Shown: positions 18,004 through 26,381 of the stretch, piece after piece
How positions within the stretch are numbered: position 1 is the first letter of the stretch
Layout of the letters: each line of letters opens with the position of its first letter
NCBI RefSeq assembly: GCF_021216675.1
Contig: NZ_CP086120.1
Location: 1,674,001-1,738,000, forward strand
Direction: 5' to 3'
DNA length: 64,000 bases
Origin: Streptomyces gobiensis
Lineage (GTDB): Bacteria; Actinomycetota; Actinomycetes; Streptomycetales; Streptomycetaceae
Made by a program: the position numbers and the translations under genes
The notes under the pieces: generated by a model
What the model was told of the DNA's origin: nothing
Seen by the model: only the letters and a program-made list of their open reading frames with translations
Database searches by the model: none

Positions 18004-19128
18004 ATGAGGACCGATACCAGTGATGTGCAGCAGCGTGTCCAGCGAGCGTTGGACAAGCTCGTGGAGTCCGGCCAGGAGACGGGCCTGCAGGCGGCTGCCT
18101 ACTTCCGGGGCGAGCTCGTCGCGGACGCGGCGGCCGGATTAGCCGACCCGGTGGGCGGAGCGCCCGCGGGGCGGGACACGCTCTTTCACAGCTTCTCCAC
18201 CGCGAAAGGCGTGACGGCCACGGTCGCGCACGTGCTTGCCGCCCGAGGAGTGCTCGACTACGACAGTCCGGTGGCCGAGTACTGGCCGGAGTTCGCGGCC
18301 CACGGCAAGCAGGACATCACCCTGCACCAAGTGCTGACGCACACTGCGGGCGTGCCCCACCTTCCTTCGGACACGATGCCCTCCCACATGTCCGACTGGG
18401 GAGAGATGTGCACGCGTATCGCCGGCCTCTCGCCGCTGTGGGACCCCGGAACGGATATGGGCTACCACGGCTGGACCTTCGGTTGGATCATTGGTGAAGT
18501 CATCCGCCGAGCAACCGGCAACCCGGTTTCCGCGGCCCTCCGCGATCACGTTGCGAGCCCTCTCGGTGTCGCGGACTCGCTGTTCTTCGGAGTCCCCGGC
18601 AGCGAAGCGACCCGCTTGGCGGTGCTCGTGGAGGGCAACTGGGACGCGGCCATCGCCGCCATGCCCGACTCAGCTCCGATCTTTCTCGCCTCACCACGTC
18701 CGATCGCGGCCGGAGCCGGGCTCGGTAACGGGGAGGCGTATCTACGGGCCGACATCCCGTCGGCGGGCACCATGACCGCCGCAGCGGTCGCACGCATGTA
18801 CGCGGCCCTGCTGGGTGAGGTCGGCGGGGTGCGGCTGCTTTCCGCCGAACACCTCGCTCGGGTCTCCGCCCCAGCCGCCTCAGGCACCGACCGGATGCTC
18901 GGTCACCACAGCCCGAAGGCACTCGGCTACTTCCTCGGCCTCAGCTGGGCCGGAGGATCCCCGCAGTCATTCGGGACCACGGGCAGTGGCGGGAGCGCCG
19001 CCTTCGCAGACCCCGCACACGGCATCAGCTTCGCACTGACGAAGAACCGGCTGACCGTGGGCCCAGCCGACCAGGCAGCCCGGTCGGTCGCCCACGAGGT
19101 CTATGCCGCGCTCGGCCGCACAGCCTGA
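18004..19128 (+). CDS. Beta-lactamase/esterase-fold serine hydrolase
   Basis: 374 residues, class C beta-lactamase/EstB fold without signal peptide, therefore cytoplasmic. The catalytic Ser65-x-x-Lys68 lies in FSTAKG; the usual Tyr motif reads YHG, and the C-terminal HTG-like box reads TTGSGG. GGGAG lies about eleven bases before the ATG. The gene sits 67 bases after arsR and 71 before the Cys-pair protein, so it is probably cotranscribed. Family members hydrolyse or transfer ester/amide groups, including in polyketide pathways. A tailoring or deprotecting role on an arseno-ester is inferred, not shown. Confidence 0.82.
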   Translation: MRTDTSDVQQRVQRALDKLVESGQETGLQAAAYFRGELVADAAAGLADPVGGAPAGRDTLFHSFSTAKGVTATVAHVLAARGVLDYDSPVAEYWPEFAAHGKQDITLHQVLTHTAGVPHLPSDTMPSHMSDWGEMCTRIAGLSPLWDPGTDMGYHGWTFGWIIGEVIRRATGNPVSAALRDHVASPLGVADSLFFGVPGSEATRLAVLVEGNWDAAIAAMPDSAPIFLASPRPIAAGAGLGNGEAYLRADIPSAGTMTAAAVARMYAALLGEVGGVRLLSAEHLARVSAPAASGTDRMLGHHSPKALGYFLGLSWAGGSPQSFGTTGSGGSAAFADPAHGISFALTKNRLTVGPADQAARSVAHEVYAALGRTA

Positions 19129-19199
19129 CCCAACGCCTTCACGACCCACGCTCACCTGACACACGTCGCGTCACCGCATATTCGAACGGAGAGAACACC

Positions 19200-19628
19200 A
19201 TGACCTCGAACGGCGCCCCACTCGTCCCCGAGAACGGCACTCCCGAGAACGTCAGCTGTTGTGGGCCGACAGCGACACCCAGCGAAGGTGGCGCATCAGC
19301 CGCGGTCGCTGAGCCCGCCGAGGTGCTCGTCATCAGCGACAGCTGCTGCAACCCGTCTGCCGCCTCGGCCGAAGAAGAGGCGGTGCGCACGGTCGACGCG
19401 GCCATTGCGGCCGTCGGCTCTTCTGCCCGGTCTCGCCTGGTCTCCGCAACCGATGCGCTCGCCGGCGCGCTCCCCCAGGAAATCCTCACCGAGATCCAGA
19501 GCCAACTCGCCCGGGGCAGTGCACGGCCGCCCATGGTGATGATCGACGGCCAGATCGTGGCCAGCGGAACCTTCACGCGTCAGGAAGTGGAGACGGCTCT
19601 GACCGGCGCGAACCCGACTGGCGCATGA
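19200..19628 (+). CDS. Thioredoxin-fold protein with two vicinal Cys pairs, ArsD-like
   Basis: 142 residues; GGAGAG precedes the ATG. Cys20-Cys21 (SCCGPT) and Cys49-Cys50 (DSCCNPS) are the only cysteines. The C-terminal half ends like ArsD and other thioredoxin-fold chaperones: PPMVMIDGQIV, a short loop, then TRQEVETAL. ArsD hands As(III) to the ArsA pump through Cys pairs, but no ArsA gene is present here. It probably binds arsenite and delivers it to a cluster enzyme or regulator. The stop overlaps the next start as ATGA. Confidence 0.72.
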   Translation: MTSNGAPLVPENGTPENVSCCGPTATPSEGGASAAVAEPAEVLVISDSCCNPSAASAEEEAVRTVDAAIAAVGSSARSRLVSATDALAGALPQEILTEIQSQLARGSARPPMVMIDGQIVASGTFTRQEVETALTGANPTGA

Positions 19629-20287
19629 GCATGGCACAGCGAGAGGCAGACGTCCCGGACGTCGCCCTGATCGCCGCACGCGGTACGACCGAGCCGCAGG
19701 AAGGCAGCAGGCTGCTCATGCCTGTGGGCGACCTGATCAGCGCGGAGTTCCCGGGGCGCACTACGTACACCGAGCTCGAGTACCCGGCGGACCAGCACTT
19801 CGCCGACAGCGTGGCCCGCGGTGTGGACGCGCTGGTGCAGCTTCTCAACACAGCAGCGCTCGAAGACCCCGAACGCCGTCACGTCCTGATGGGGTACTCG
19901 CAGGGCGCGTGGGTAATCGGCGAGGCACTCGTTCCGCCCGCCGAGCGCAACCTCGGGCAGGCCGCCCCGGAGCTCTCGACAGACGCCTCCGCTCGCATCT
20001 CCGCTGTCCTCTTCTACGGCGACCCACGCTTCACCGCCGGCGAACCCTTCAATACCGGGACCTTCGAAGATGGCAAGCAGAGCGAGATGCCGCGCCCGCC
20101 CGGCCACCTCGCCGACTACGCGGACCGTATCCAGAACTACTGCGCCGCAGGGGACATCGCCTGTCAGGGCAGCGGCGGGACTTACGTCGCTCACCTGGCC
20201 TATCTGACCAATTCCATGCGGGACGAAGGCGCCCGGTTCGCACTCCAGCGGCTTGCCGCCGACCAACTATCAGGAGAACGCATATGA
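19625..20287 (+). CDS. Cutinase-family alpha/beta hydrolase without export signal
   Basis: 220 residues. The N-terminal strand ends IAARGTTEP, the nucleophile is Ser92 in GYSQG, the acid is probably the Asp of AGDIACQG, and the histidine lies in YVAHLAYL, the order of the cutinase family. Usual cutinases are secreted; this one starts directly at the first strand. It is translationally coupled on both sides (ATGA with the Cys-pair gene and with the following gene). A role as acyl hydrolase or acyltransferase releasing or attaching the polyketide part is plausible; evidence is fold and context only. Confidence 0.8.
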   Translation: MSMAQREADVPDVALIAARGTTEPQEGSRLLMPVGDLISAEFPGRTTYTELEYPADQHFADSVARGVDALVQLLNTAALEDPERRHVLMGYSQGAWVIGEALVPPAERNLGQAAPELSTDASARISAVLFYGDPRFTAGEPFNTGTFEDGKQSEMPRPPGHLADYADRIQNYCAAGDIACQGSGGTYVAHLAYLTNSMRDEGARFALQRLAADQLSGERI

Positions 20288-21096
20288 GCTGGAACTTCAT
20301 GGAGCCCGCGGGCCGCAAGAACCTGGACGAGATCTGGCGCCGCGAAGCGGAGGCGATGTTCGGACTTGTGTCGGACCCCGCGGTGTGGGAAGCACCGACC
20401 GCCGCCGGGCACTGGCAGGTCCGCGATGTCGTCGCGCATATGGTCGACACGACAGAGGTCTACCTTCACTCCTTCGCGGCGGCCCGTGGAGAAGCGGAGG
20501 CCAAGGAGCCGCTGGGCGTGAGGAACATGTCCACTCTTATGGACAAGGACGCGCTGGCCATGAGAGACGTGGCGCAGGCGGACCTGCTGGCCCGCCTGCG
20601 TCAGGTCCTGGACGGCATCCTCGACGTCGTCAACGGGTTGACCGACGAGGAGTGGACCCAGCTGCTGGTGCCCCACAAGTACATGGGGCCGGTGCCGGCC
20701 TGTTTCCTCCCCGTGTGCCAGATGCTCGACTACATCGTGCATACCTGGGACATACGCGAGGGACTCGGCCGCAGCCACGCGCTCCAGGCCGACGCCGCGG
20801 ACATGCTGGTCCCCGTGTGCTTCCTGATGTGGCAGAACACCAACGAGACGAAGGGCGTGGAGCCGTTCAGTATCGGCCTGCGCGTCACCACAGGACCCAA
20901 CGCCGGCGATACCCGCGCGACCGTCACCGAGGCAGGAGTCGAGTTCGCGCCCGGCAGCGTCGACGAGCTCCCCGCCGTCCTGGAGTTCGACCCCGCCAGT
21001 CTCGTTCTGGCTGCCTTCGGTCGGGCCAACACCGGGACCTGCCGTGGCGACCGGCAACTCGCCGACCGCTACCTGAACCTCTTCTATCGGATCTGA
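20284..21096 (+). CDS. DinB/mycothiol-dependent maleylpyruvate isomerase family protein
   Basis: 270 residues from the ATG overlapping the previous stop, with AGGAG nine bases upstream. Residues 1-165 are the four-helix metal-binding fold of the maleylpyruvate isomerase family (HWQVRDVVAHM, then DYIVHTWDIREGLG with metal-binding histidines); about 180-270 is an SCP2-like C-terminal domain. Members use mycothiol as cofactor or conjugate it. In an arsenic cluster a mycothiol-dependent step such as thiol transfer to arsenic is attractive but unproven. Longer in-frame upstream codons belong to the cutinase gene. Confidence 0.8.
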   Translation: MSWNFMEPAGRKNLDEIWRREAEAMFGLVSDPAVWEAPTAAGHWQVRDVVAHMVDTTEVYLHSFAAARGEAEAKEPLGVRNMSTLMDKDALAMRDVAQADLLARLRQVLDGILDVVNGLTDEEWTQLLVPHKYMGPVPACFLPVCQMLDYIVHTWDIREGLGRSHALQADAADMLVPVCFLMWQNTNETKGVEPFSIGLRVTTGPNAGDTRATVTEAGVEFAPGSVDELPAVLEFDPASLVLAAFGRANTGTCRGDRQLADRYLNLFYRI

Positions 21097-21115
21097 GCGG
21101 GGCGAGGTCTTTCAC

Positions 21116-22279
21116 GTGTACACCTCACACGACGTGTTGGACGGGGCGCGTACCTTCGCGCAGCAGGAGCTGACCGGGCAGCAGCGGTACCTCGACTCCT
21201 TCGAGGAGGCCCCACTGCCGCTCTACAAGAGGTTCCACGACCAAGGGCTGTCCAACTGGTGGCTCCCGGAAGAGTACGGCGGCCACAACATCGGTCTCGA
21301 AGACAGCGTGGACATCGTCTCTGAGCTCGCCTACGGCGACGCCGGTGCGGCGTTCACGCTGTTCATCTCCATCCTCGGCACCACCATGGTCCAGCTGTAC
21401 GGCAGCGAGGAACTGCGGGAACGCCACCTGACGGCACTGACCGAGAACGGCGGTTTCTGCGCCACGCTGGGCAGTGAGCAAGCGGCCGGCAGCGAACTGG
21501 CGAAGATCACCACCACCATCGCACGCGATGGCGGCGACCTGGTCATCAGCGGAGACAAGTACTTCTCCACCAACACCGGTTTCGCGGACTTCCTGATTGT
21601 TGTCGGGAGGTCCGCCGAGAACCCCGGTGAGTTCCTCGCCGTGCTCGTCCCGCGGCACACACCTGGCCTGCGGGTGGTCAGGCGCTGGGAGATGATCGGT
21701 CTCCGCTCTTCGGCGACGTACGAGGTGGCCTTCGACGGCTGCCGGGTGCCGGCGGCGAATGCTCTGCAAGGTCCAGGCCTCCGCCTCCTGGAGGTCGCCC
21801 TCAACGCGAGCCGGATCCTCATCGCCACCACAGCCCTCGGTATCTCCCGCCGTGTCCGTGACCTCTGCATGGAGTACGCGGAGAACAAGCCACTGCAGGA
21901 TGGCTACCTGGTCGACAACCCTGTCTTCATGAGCAAGCTCGGAGGCATGGAGACCCAGATCGAGGTGATGAGGAGTCAGTGCAGGGCGGCGGCCAGGGAA
22001 TTCGACTCCATCATGGCGGGCCCCGATGCTGCCTCCGCCTTCGTCCGGCACGGCACGCTCAGGTCGGCTCTCGCGGCCAAGATGTTCTGTGGGCAGGCGG
22101 GATGGCAGGTGGCCGGCTCAGGTTCGGAGATGTTCGGTGGGCTCGGCTTCACCAACGAGCACGTCATCGGAAAACTGCTGCGCGATGTCCGGTACGTCTC
22201 CATCGTCGAGGGCGGTGACGCCGTCCTCGAGGAACTGATGTTCAACCGTTACGTGCTACCCGAGCCTCGGCGCGGCTGA
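21116..22279 (+). CDS. Acyl-CoA dehydrogenase family protein
   Basis: 387 residues from a GTG with GAGG eight bases upstream. The three domains are complete: the N-terminal helical part with WLPEEYGG, the beta domain with the FAD/substrate loop GSEQAAGSELAKI, and the C-terminal helices with MFGGLGF. The SIVEGGDAV segment carries the probable catalytic Glu. Cluster-encoded members often desaturate or oxidise a carrier-bound polyketide intermediate, which fits the reducing synthase at the other end. It is the last gene of the rightward operon and is followed by a strong terminator. Confidence 0.88.
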   Translation: MYTSHDVLDGARTFAQQELTGQQRYLDSFEEAPLPLYKRFHDQGLSNWWLPEEYGGHNIGLEDSVDIVSELAYGDAGAAFTLFISILGTTMVQLYGSEELRERHLTALTENGGFCATLGSEQAAGSELAKITTTIARDGGDLVISGDKYFSTNTGFADFLIVVGRSAENPGEFLAVLVPRHTPGLRVVRRWEMIGLRSSATYEVAFDGCRVPAANALQGPGLRLLEVALNASRILIATTALGISRRVRDLCMEYAENKPLQDGYLVDNPVFMSKLGGMETQIEVMRSQCRAAAREFDSIMAGPDAASAFVRHGTLRSALAAKMFCGQAGWQVAGSGSEMFGGLGFTNEHVIGKLLRDVRYVSIVEGGDAVLEELMFNRYVLPEPRRG

Positions 22280-22295
22280 AGTTTCCAGCACGATA

Positions 22296-22336
22296 CCCCT
22301 TGCCCGCCAGCCATTCCGTGGCTGACGGGCAAGGGG
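22296..22336 (+). terminator. Terminator after acyl-CoA dehydrogenase gene
   Basis: An imperfect inverted repeat, CCCCTTGCCCG...CAGCCA pairing with TGGCTG...CGGGCAAGGGG around TTCCG, has one mismatch in 18 pairs and is followed by a T-rich stretch. It separates the operon from the second arsR. Confidence 0.8.
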
Positions 22337-22342
22337 CTGTTG

Positions 22343-22379
22343 TTGCTGTTCCCGCCGGGTGCCAATATAGACGTATGTC
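22343..22379 (+). promoter_or_regulatory. Promoter of second arsR, apparently leaderless, with operator over start codon
   Basis: TTGCTG (22343-22348) and ATATAG (22365-22370) are 16 bases apart and the ATG begins at 22375, so transcription should start at or beside the start codon. GAC-4-GTC (22370-22379) straddles the start and could be the autorepression site. There is no ribosome binding site. Confidence 0.55.
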
Positions 22380-22758
22380 AAAACAGAAGGCCCCCGGCGA
22401 GCCCGAGACCCAGAAGGCTGACGAAGACCTGTGCATTCCGTCGGTCGTCCCCGAGTCGCTGTCAGCGGCCGAGGCCGTGCGCATCGCAGCCGTGTTCAAG
22501 GCACTGGCTGATCCGGTACGTCTTCGTATCTTCTCCAACATCGCCTCCCACGAGAGAGGCGAAGCGTGCGTCTGTGAGATCGCCGATGTAGGCGTATCCC
22601 AACCCACGGTCAGCCACCATCTGAAGAAGCTGCGCGAGGCCGGCCTGCTGACATCGGAACGACGCCGCACCTGGGTGTACTACAAGGTGGTCCCCGAGAC
22701 GCTGGGACCGCTCGCCGAAATCCTCCCCTCTCACCGAACGGGGTCCCTCTGCGCCTGA
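22375..22758 (+). CDS. ArsR/SmtB-family regulator with Cys-x-Cys sensor
   Basis: 127 residues. The winged helix has LADPVRLRIFSNI, then CVCEIADVGVSQPTVSHHLKKL, where the Cys-x-Cys at the start of the recognition region matches the classical As(III) site of E. coli-type ArsR. It therefore senses through a different site from the ArsR at 17535. It stands alone behind a terminator, with its own promoter, at the edge of the cluster, and probably responds to arsenite. Targets beyond itself are unknown. Confidence 0.88.
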   Translation: MSKQKAPGEPETQKADEDLCIPSVVPESLSAAEAVRIAAVFKALADPVRLRIFSNIASHERGEACVCEIADVGVSQPTVSHHLKKLREAGLLTSERRRTWVYYKVVPETLGPLAEILPSHRTGSLCA

Positions 22759-22816
22759 CGCGGCGCCGAGTGAGTCCGATGTTTGTGCTGGCCGCGTCCA
22801 TGGCGAAGGGGCCGGC

Positions 22817-23425
22817 TCAGCCCAGCAGCTCGCGCACCACCGGCGCGAGGGCGCGGAAGGCCTGGCCCCGGTGGCTGATGGCGTTCTTCTCGGCCGGAGT
22901 CAGCTCCGCGCAGGTGCGTGTCTCTCCCGCCGGCTGAAGGATCGGGTCGTACCCGAAGCCGCCGGTGCCGGAGGGGACGTGGCGGAGGGTGCCATGGAGG
23001 TGGCCTTCCACCACCCGCTCGGTGCCGTCCGGCAGGGCCAGCGCCGCCGCGCAGGTGAAGTGGGCACCGCGGTGCGCGTCGTCGATGTCGGCGAGCTGGG
23101 CCAGGAGCAGTTCGAGGTTGGCCCGGTCCTTGCCGGCACCGTGCTGGCCCGCCCAGCGGGCGGAGAAGATGCCGGGGGCGCCGCCCAGGACGTCGACACA
23201 GAGACCGGAGTCATCGGCGACCGCCGGGAGGCCGGTGGCCTGCGCGAGGGTGCGGGCCTTCAGCAGGGCGTTCTCGGCGAAGGTCACCCCGGTTTCCTTC
23301 ACATCCGGGACATCGGGGTAGGCATCGGCGCCCACCAGGTCGAGGGTCAGACCCGCGTCGGCGAGAATGGCGCGGAGTTCGGTGACCTTGTTGGCATTGC
23401 GGGTGGCGAGTACGAGGCGCTGCAT
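22817..23425 (-). CDS. rdgB: Non-canonical purine NTP pyrophosphatase (RdgB/HAM1)
   Basis: 202 residues, full family length. It removes dITP/XTP from the nucleotide pool. ATRNANKV binds the triphosphate, ETG and DDSGL follow, and GFGYDP and SHRGQA complete the active site. The ATG at 23425 matches the family start. It marks the end of the arsenic cluster and the return to core chromosome. In many actinomycetes rph (RNase PH) lies next to it; rph is not in this window. Confidence 0.95.
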   Translation of the reverse strand: MQRLVLATRNANKVTELRAILADAGLTLDLVGADAYPDVPDVKETGVTFAENALLKARTLAQATGLPAVADDSGLCVDVLGGAPGIFSARWAGQHGAGKDRANLELLLAQLADIDDAHRGAHFTCAAALALPDGTERVVEGHLHGTLRHVPSGTGGFGYDPILQPAGETRTCAELTPAEKNAISHRGQAFRALAPVVRELLG

Positions 23426-23443
23426 GCCTCAATTATGGTTCCG

Positions 23444-24751
23444 TCAGAGCTGGGTGGATGTGCTTGCCTTGAGCTGGCGGAGGTCCACGGCCTGGGCCAT
23501 CGCCCGGTAGCCGTTGTCGCTGGGGTGCAGATGGTCGCCCGAGTCGTACGGGGCACGCATCCGTACCGGATTCGCCGGGTCCCGCAGCGCCGCGTCGAAG
23601 TCGACCACCGCGTCAAAGGCCTCGCTGCTCCGGATCCGCTCGTTGACCTGCTGGCGCACGGCCTCCAACCGCGCCGAATGCGCCCGGTGTCCACCGAACG
23701 GCGTCAGCGTCGAGCCGATAACCCGCAGCCCGCGGTGGTGCGCCTGCTGCGCCAGCTGCTCAAGCCCGGCCACGATCAGATCCGGGTCGGTCTGCCGTGG
23801 CCGCTTGATGATGTCGTTGATGCCGAGCTGGATGACGACCGTCTTCACCGCGGTGCGGGACAGCACATCCCGGTCCAGCCGGGAGAGGCCGCTGGGCCCG
23901 TTGTTGGGCGAGTAGCGGCTGCCGTCGGTGAGGATGCGATTGCCGCTGATGCCCTGGTTGAGCACGCTGTAGCGCGGCGCGTCCCGTTCGGTGCGCAGCC
24001 GCTGGGCGAGGAAGTCGGTCCAGCGCCGGTTGGCGCCGGGGCTGGAGGTGATCCCATCGGTGATGGAGTCACCGAGGACGACGACCGCGCCATCGCTCTC
24101 ATGGGTCCAGACATCGACCCCGGTCAGATAGCGCCAGTACGGGCTCCGCTCGGTGAACGAGGCGCCATCGATCTCGGCGGCCTTGTCGCCCTCGGCCAGA
24201 TAGCTGGTCTGCCGGGCGAACGGATGGTAGGTGACCGGCCCGGAGGCGGTCGGGGAGTAGGTGGTGACCAGCAGGTCCGTGGCGTGCGGCACATTGAGCC
24301 GCACCGCGTCGCTGGTCACCATCCCGCCCGGCGGGATGGTGACGGAGTTCTGGGTGCCGAAGGTCAGCCGCCGCATGGTGCCGGAGGCGGCGGTCGGTGC
24401 GCTGGGCGCGGCGGCGAGCGCCAGAGTGGCGTGCGAAACGGTCAGCGGCCGGGTGCCGAAAAGGTTGGACAGCTGTATACGGGCGGCGGTGCCGCCTGCC
24501 GAGGTGTGCACCACATTCCGTATGGACCGGTCCGGGTAGCCGTACCGGGTGTTCGGCTCGGCGGCGGCCGCCGAGGTGGCCCAGCTGCCGACCCAGTTCC
24601 CGGAGGAGGCGGGCGCGGCGGGGCTGGGACGCTTCGGCAACGCGGTGCTGGCCGCATCCTCGCCGCCGAATCCGATGAATATCGCGCCTGATACGAGGAC
24701 CACTACCGCCGCAAGCCCGGCCAGCAGGGCGTACCCCATGTTCCTGGTCAT
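23444..24751 (-). CDS. Membrane-anchored SGNH/GDSL hydrolase
   Basis: 435 residues. A hydrophobic segment at about 7-28 is a signal anchor or uncleaved signal, followed by a Pro/Ala/Ser linker. About 50-200 form a beta-rich N-terminal domain, and about 220-435 the SGNH hydrolase with GDSIT (Ser), the GISGN block, GINDI (Asn) and DHLHPSD (catalytic Asp/His). It is an extracytoplasmic esterase or lipase of unknown substrate. It is 18 bases upstream of rdgB on the same strand, so they may be cotranscribed. Confidence 0.88.
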   Translation of the reverse strand: MTRNMGYALLAGLAAVVVLVSGAIFIGFGGEDAASTALPKRPSPAAPASSGNWVGSWATSAAAAEPNTRYGYPDRSIRNVVHTSAGGTAARIQLSNLFGTRPLTVSHATLALAAAPSAPTAASGTMRRLTFGTQNSVTIPPGGMVTSDAVRLNVPHATDLLVTTYSPTASGPVTYHPFARQTSYLAEGDKAAEIDGASFTERSPYWRYLTGVDVWTHESDGAVVVLGDSITDGITSSPGANRRWTDFLAQRLRTERDAPRYSVLNQGISGNRILTDGSRYSPNNGPSGLSRLDRDVLSRTAVKTVVIQLGINDIIKRPRQTDPDLIVAGLEQLAQQAHHRGLRVIGSTLTPFGGHRAHSARLEAVRQQVNERIRSSEAFDAVVDFDAALRDPANPVRMRAPYDSGDHLHPSDNGYRAMAQAVDLRQLKASTSTQL

Positions 24752-24920
24752 GGGCGGCTGCCAGTCGTCATGCTCGGATGTCCCCCCTCGGGCTAACTTT
24801 CAGCGGTGCCATGATCCCACGTACGGCCTATCGCTCCGGGAGGGGGCCTGGCATCGGCCGCAGCCCCTGGCAGAGGCTTGCTGGACAATGCTCGGGGGAC
24901 CGCGAGAACGGGTGGAGCCG

Positions 24921-26249
24921 ATGGAACGGACAGCAGCGCACAAGGGTCCGGCCGGGGAAGCCCCGGTGCCAGGACTCACACGCCGACTGGGCACCTTCAC
25001 TGCGGCGGATGAGGAGAAACAGCGCGGGGTGCGCCGCATGAAGGCCATCGCGACGGGTGCGCTGGTACTGGCCGCGCTGGTCTACGCGTTGGCGAAGTGG
25101 GCGCAGAGCGCCGGAGCGGGCGGCTGGACCGGCTATGTCGCGGCCGCCGCCGAGGCGGGGATGGTGGGCGCGCTGGCCGACTGGTTCGCCGTCACAGCCC
25201 TCTTCAAACGGCCGATGGGGCTGCCCATCCCGCACACCGCGATCATCCGGACGAAGAAAGACCAACTGGGGATGAATCTCGGTGAGTTCGTCGGCGAGAA
25301 CTTTCTCTCGGAGGATGTGGTCAGGCAGCGGCTGCGGGCGGTGGGCATCGGCAGCCGCCTCGGCGTCTGGCTGGCCGAGCCCCAGCACACGGACCGGGTG
25401 ACGGCCGAGCTGGCCACGGCCGTACGCGGTGCGCTCACCGTCCTGCGTGACTCCGACGTCCAGGCCGTGGTCGGCGAGGCCATCACCCGACGGGCCGACG
25501 CACAGGAGGTCGCCCCGGGAATCGGCGCGATGCTTGACAAGATCGTCGCGGGCGGTGGTCACCGGCGGGGGGTGGACCTGGTCTGCGTCAAGGCCCACGA
25601 CTGGCTGGTCCTCCACCGCGAGAACGTGATGGAGGCGGTGGCGGGCGGCGCCCCGGGCTGGACTCCGCGCTTTGTCGACCAGAAGGTCGGAAACCGGGTC
25701 TACAAGGAGCTGCTGCGCTTCGTCACGGAGATGCGGGATATGCCGGAGCATCCGGCACGCGGCGCCATCGACCGCTTTCTGACGGACTTCGCCCGGGATC
25801 TGCGCACCGACCCCGAGACCCGGGCCCGGGTGGAGCGGCTGAAGTCCGAGATGCTGGCGCGTGAGGAGGTCCAGGACCTGATCGCGTCCACGTGGTCCTC
25901 GGTCCGCGCGATGATCGTCGCGGCCGCCGAGGACGAACAGAGCGAGCTGCGGCTGCGTGTGCGCGCGTCGATTCTCTCGCTGGGCAGCCGACTGGCGGCG
26001 GACGGCCGGCTGCAGCACAAGGTGGACGACTGGATCGAGGGCGCGGCGACCCATGTGGTGACGACATACCGCACCGAGATCACCTCCCTGATCACCGAGA
26101 CGGTGGCGAGCTGGGACGCGGACCAGACCTCAAAGAAGATCGAGGCCAACATCGGCCGGGATCTCCAGTTCATCCGCATCAACGGCACGGTCGTCGGCTC
26201 GCTCGCAGGTCTGACGATCTACACGCTCACCCATGCGGTGGGCGGCTGA
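24921..26249 (+). CDS. DUF445 family membrane protein
   Basis: 442 residues from the ATG at 24921 after GGAG; an upstream in-frame ATG at about 24886 is possible. Membrane segments lie near the N-terminus (about 42-60, then GMVGALADWFAVTALF) and at the C-terminal end (TVVGSLAGLTIYTL); between them is a long helical domain. The LADWFAVTALFKRP block is the family signature. Function is unknown. It is divergent from the SGNH hydrolase. Confidence 0.85.
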   Translation: MERTAAHKGPAGEAPVPGLTRRLGTFTAADEEKQRGVRRMKAIATGALVLAALVYALAKWAQSAGAGGWTGYVAAAAEAGMVGALADWFAVTALFKRPMGLPIPHTAIIRTKKDQLGMNLGEFVGENFLSEDVVRQRLRAVGIGSRLGVWLAEPQHTDRVTAELATAVRGALTVLRDSDVQAVVGEAITRRADAQEVAPGIGAMLDKIVAGGGHRRGVDLVCVKAHDWLVLHRENVMEAVAGGAPGWTPRFVDQKVGNRVYKELLRFVTEMRDMPEHPARGAIDRFLTDFARDLRTDPETRARVERLKSEMLAREEVQDLIASTWSSVRAMIVAAAEDEQSELRLRVRASILSLGSRLAADGRLQHKVDDWIEGAATHVVTTYRTEITSLITETVASWDADQTSKKIEANIGRDLQFIRINGTVVGSLAGLTIYTLTHAVGG

Positions 26250-26381
26250 GCGGGGCGCCGCACCTCTGGTTACGGTCCAGTACGTGAACACGGGGTTGCA
26301 CTTCTGAACGGCATCTTGGAGGATCACCCAATTCCTCTGATGGCCGTCCCCATCGCGAACCTCGACCACGGGAGTGTGACC

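Noticed and set aside
19200-19628. True ArsD with ArsA pump
   Set aside because: Cys spacing differs from classical ArsD and no ArsA ATPase gene is present, so only ArsD-like is claimed.
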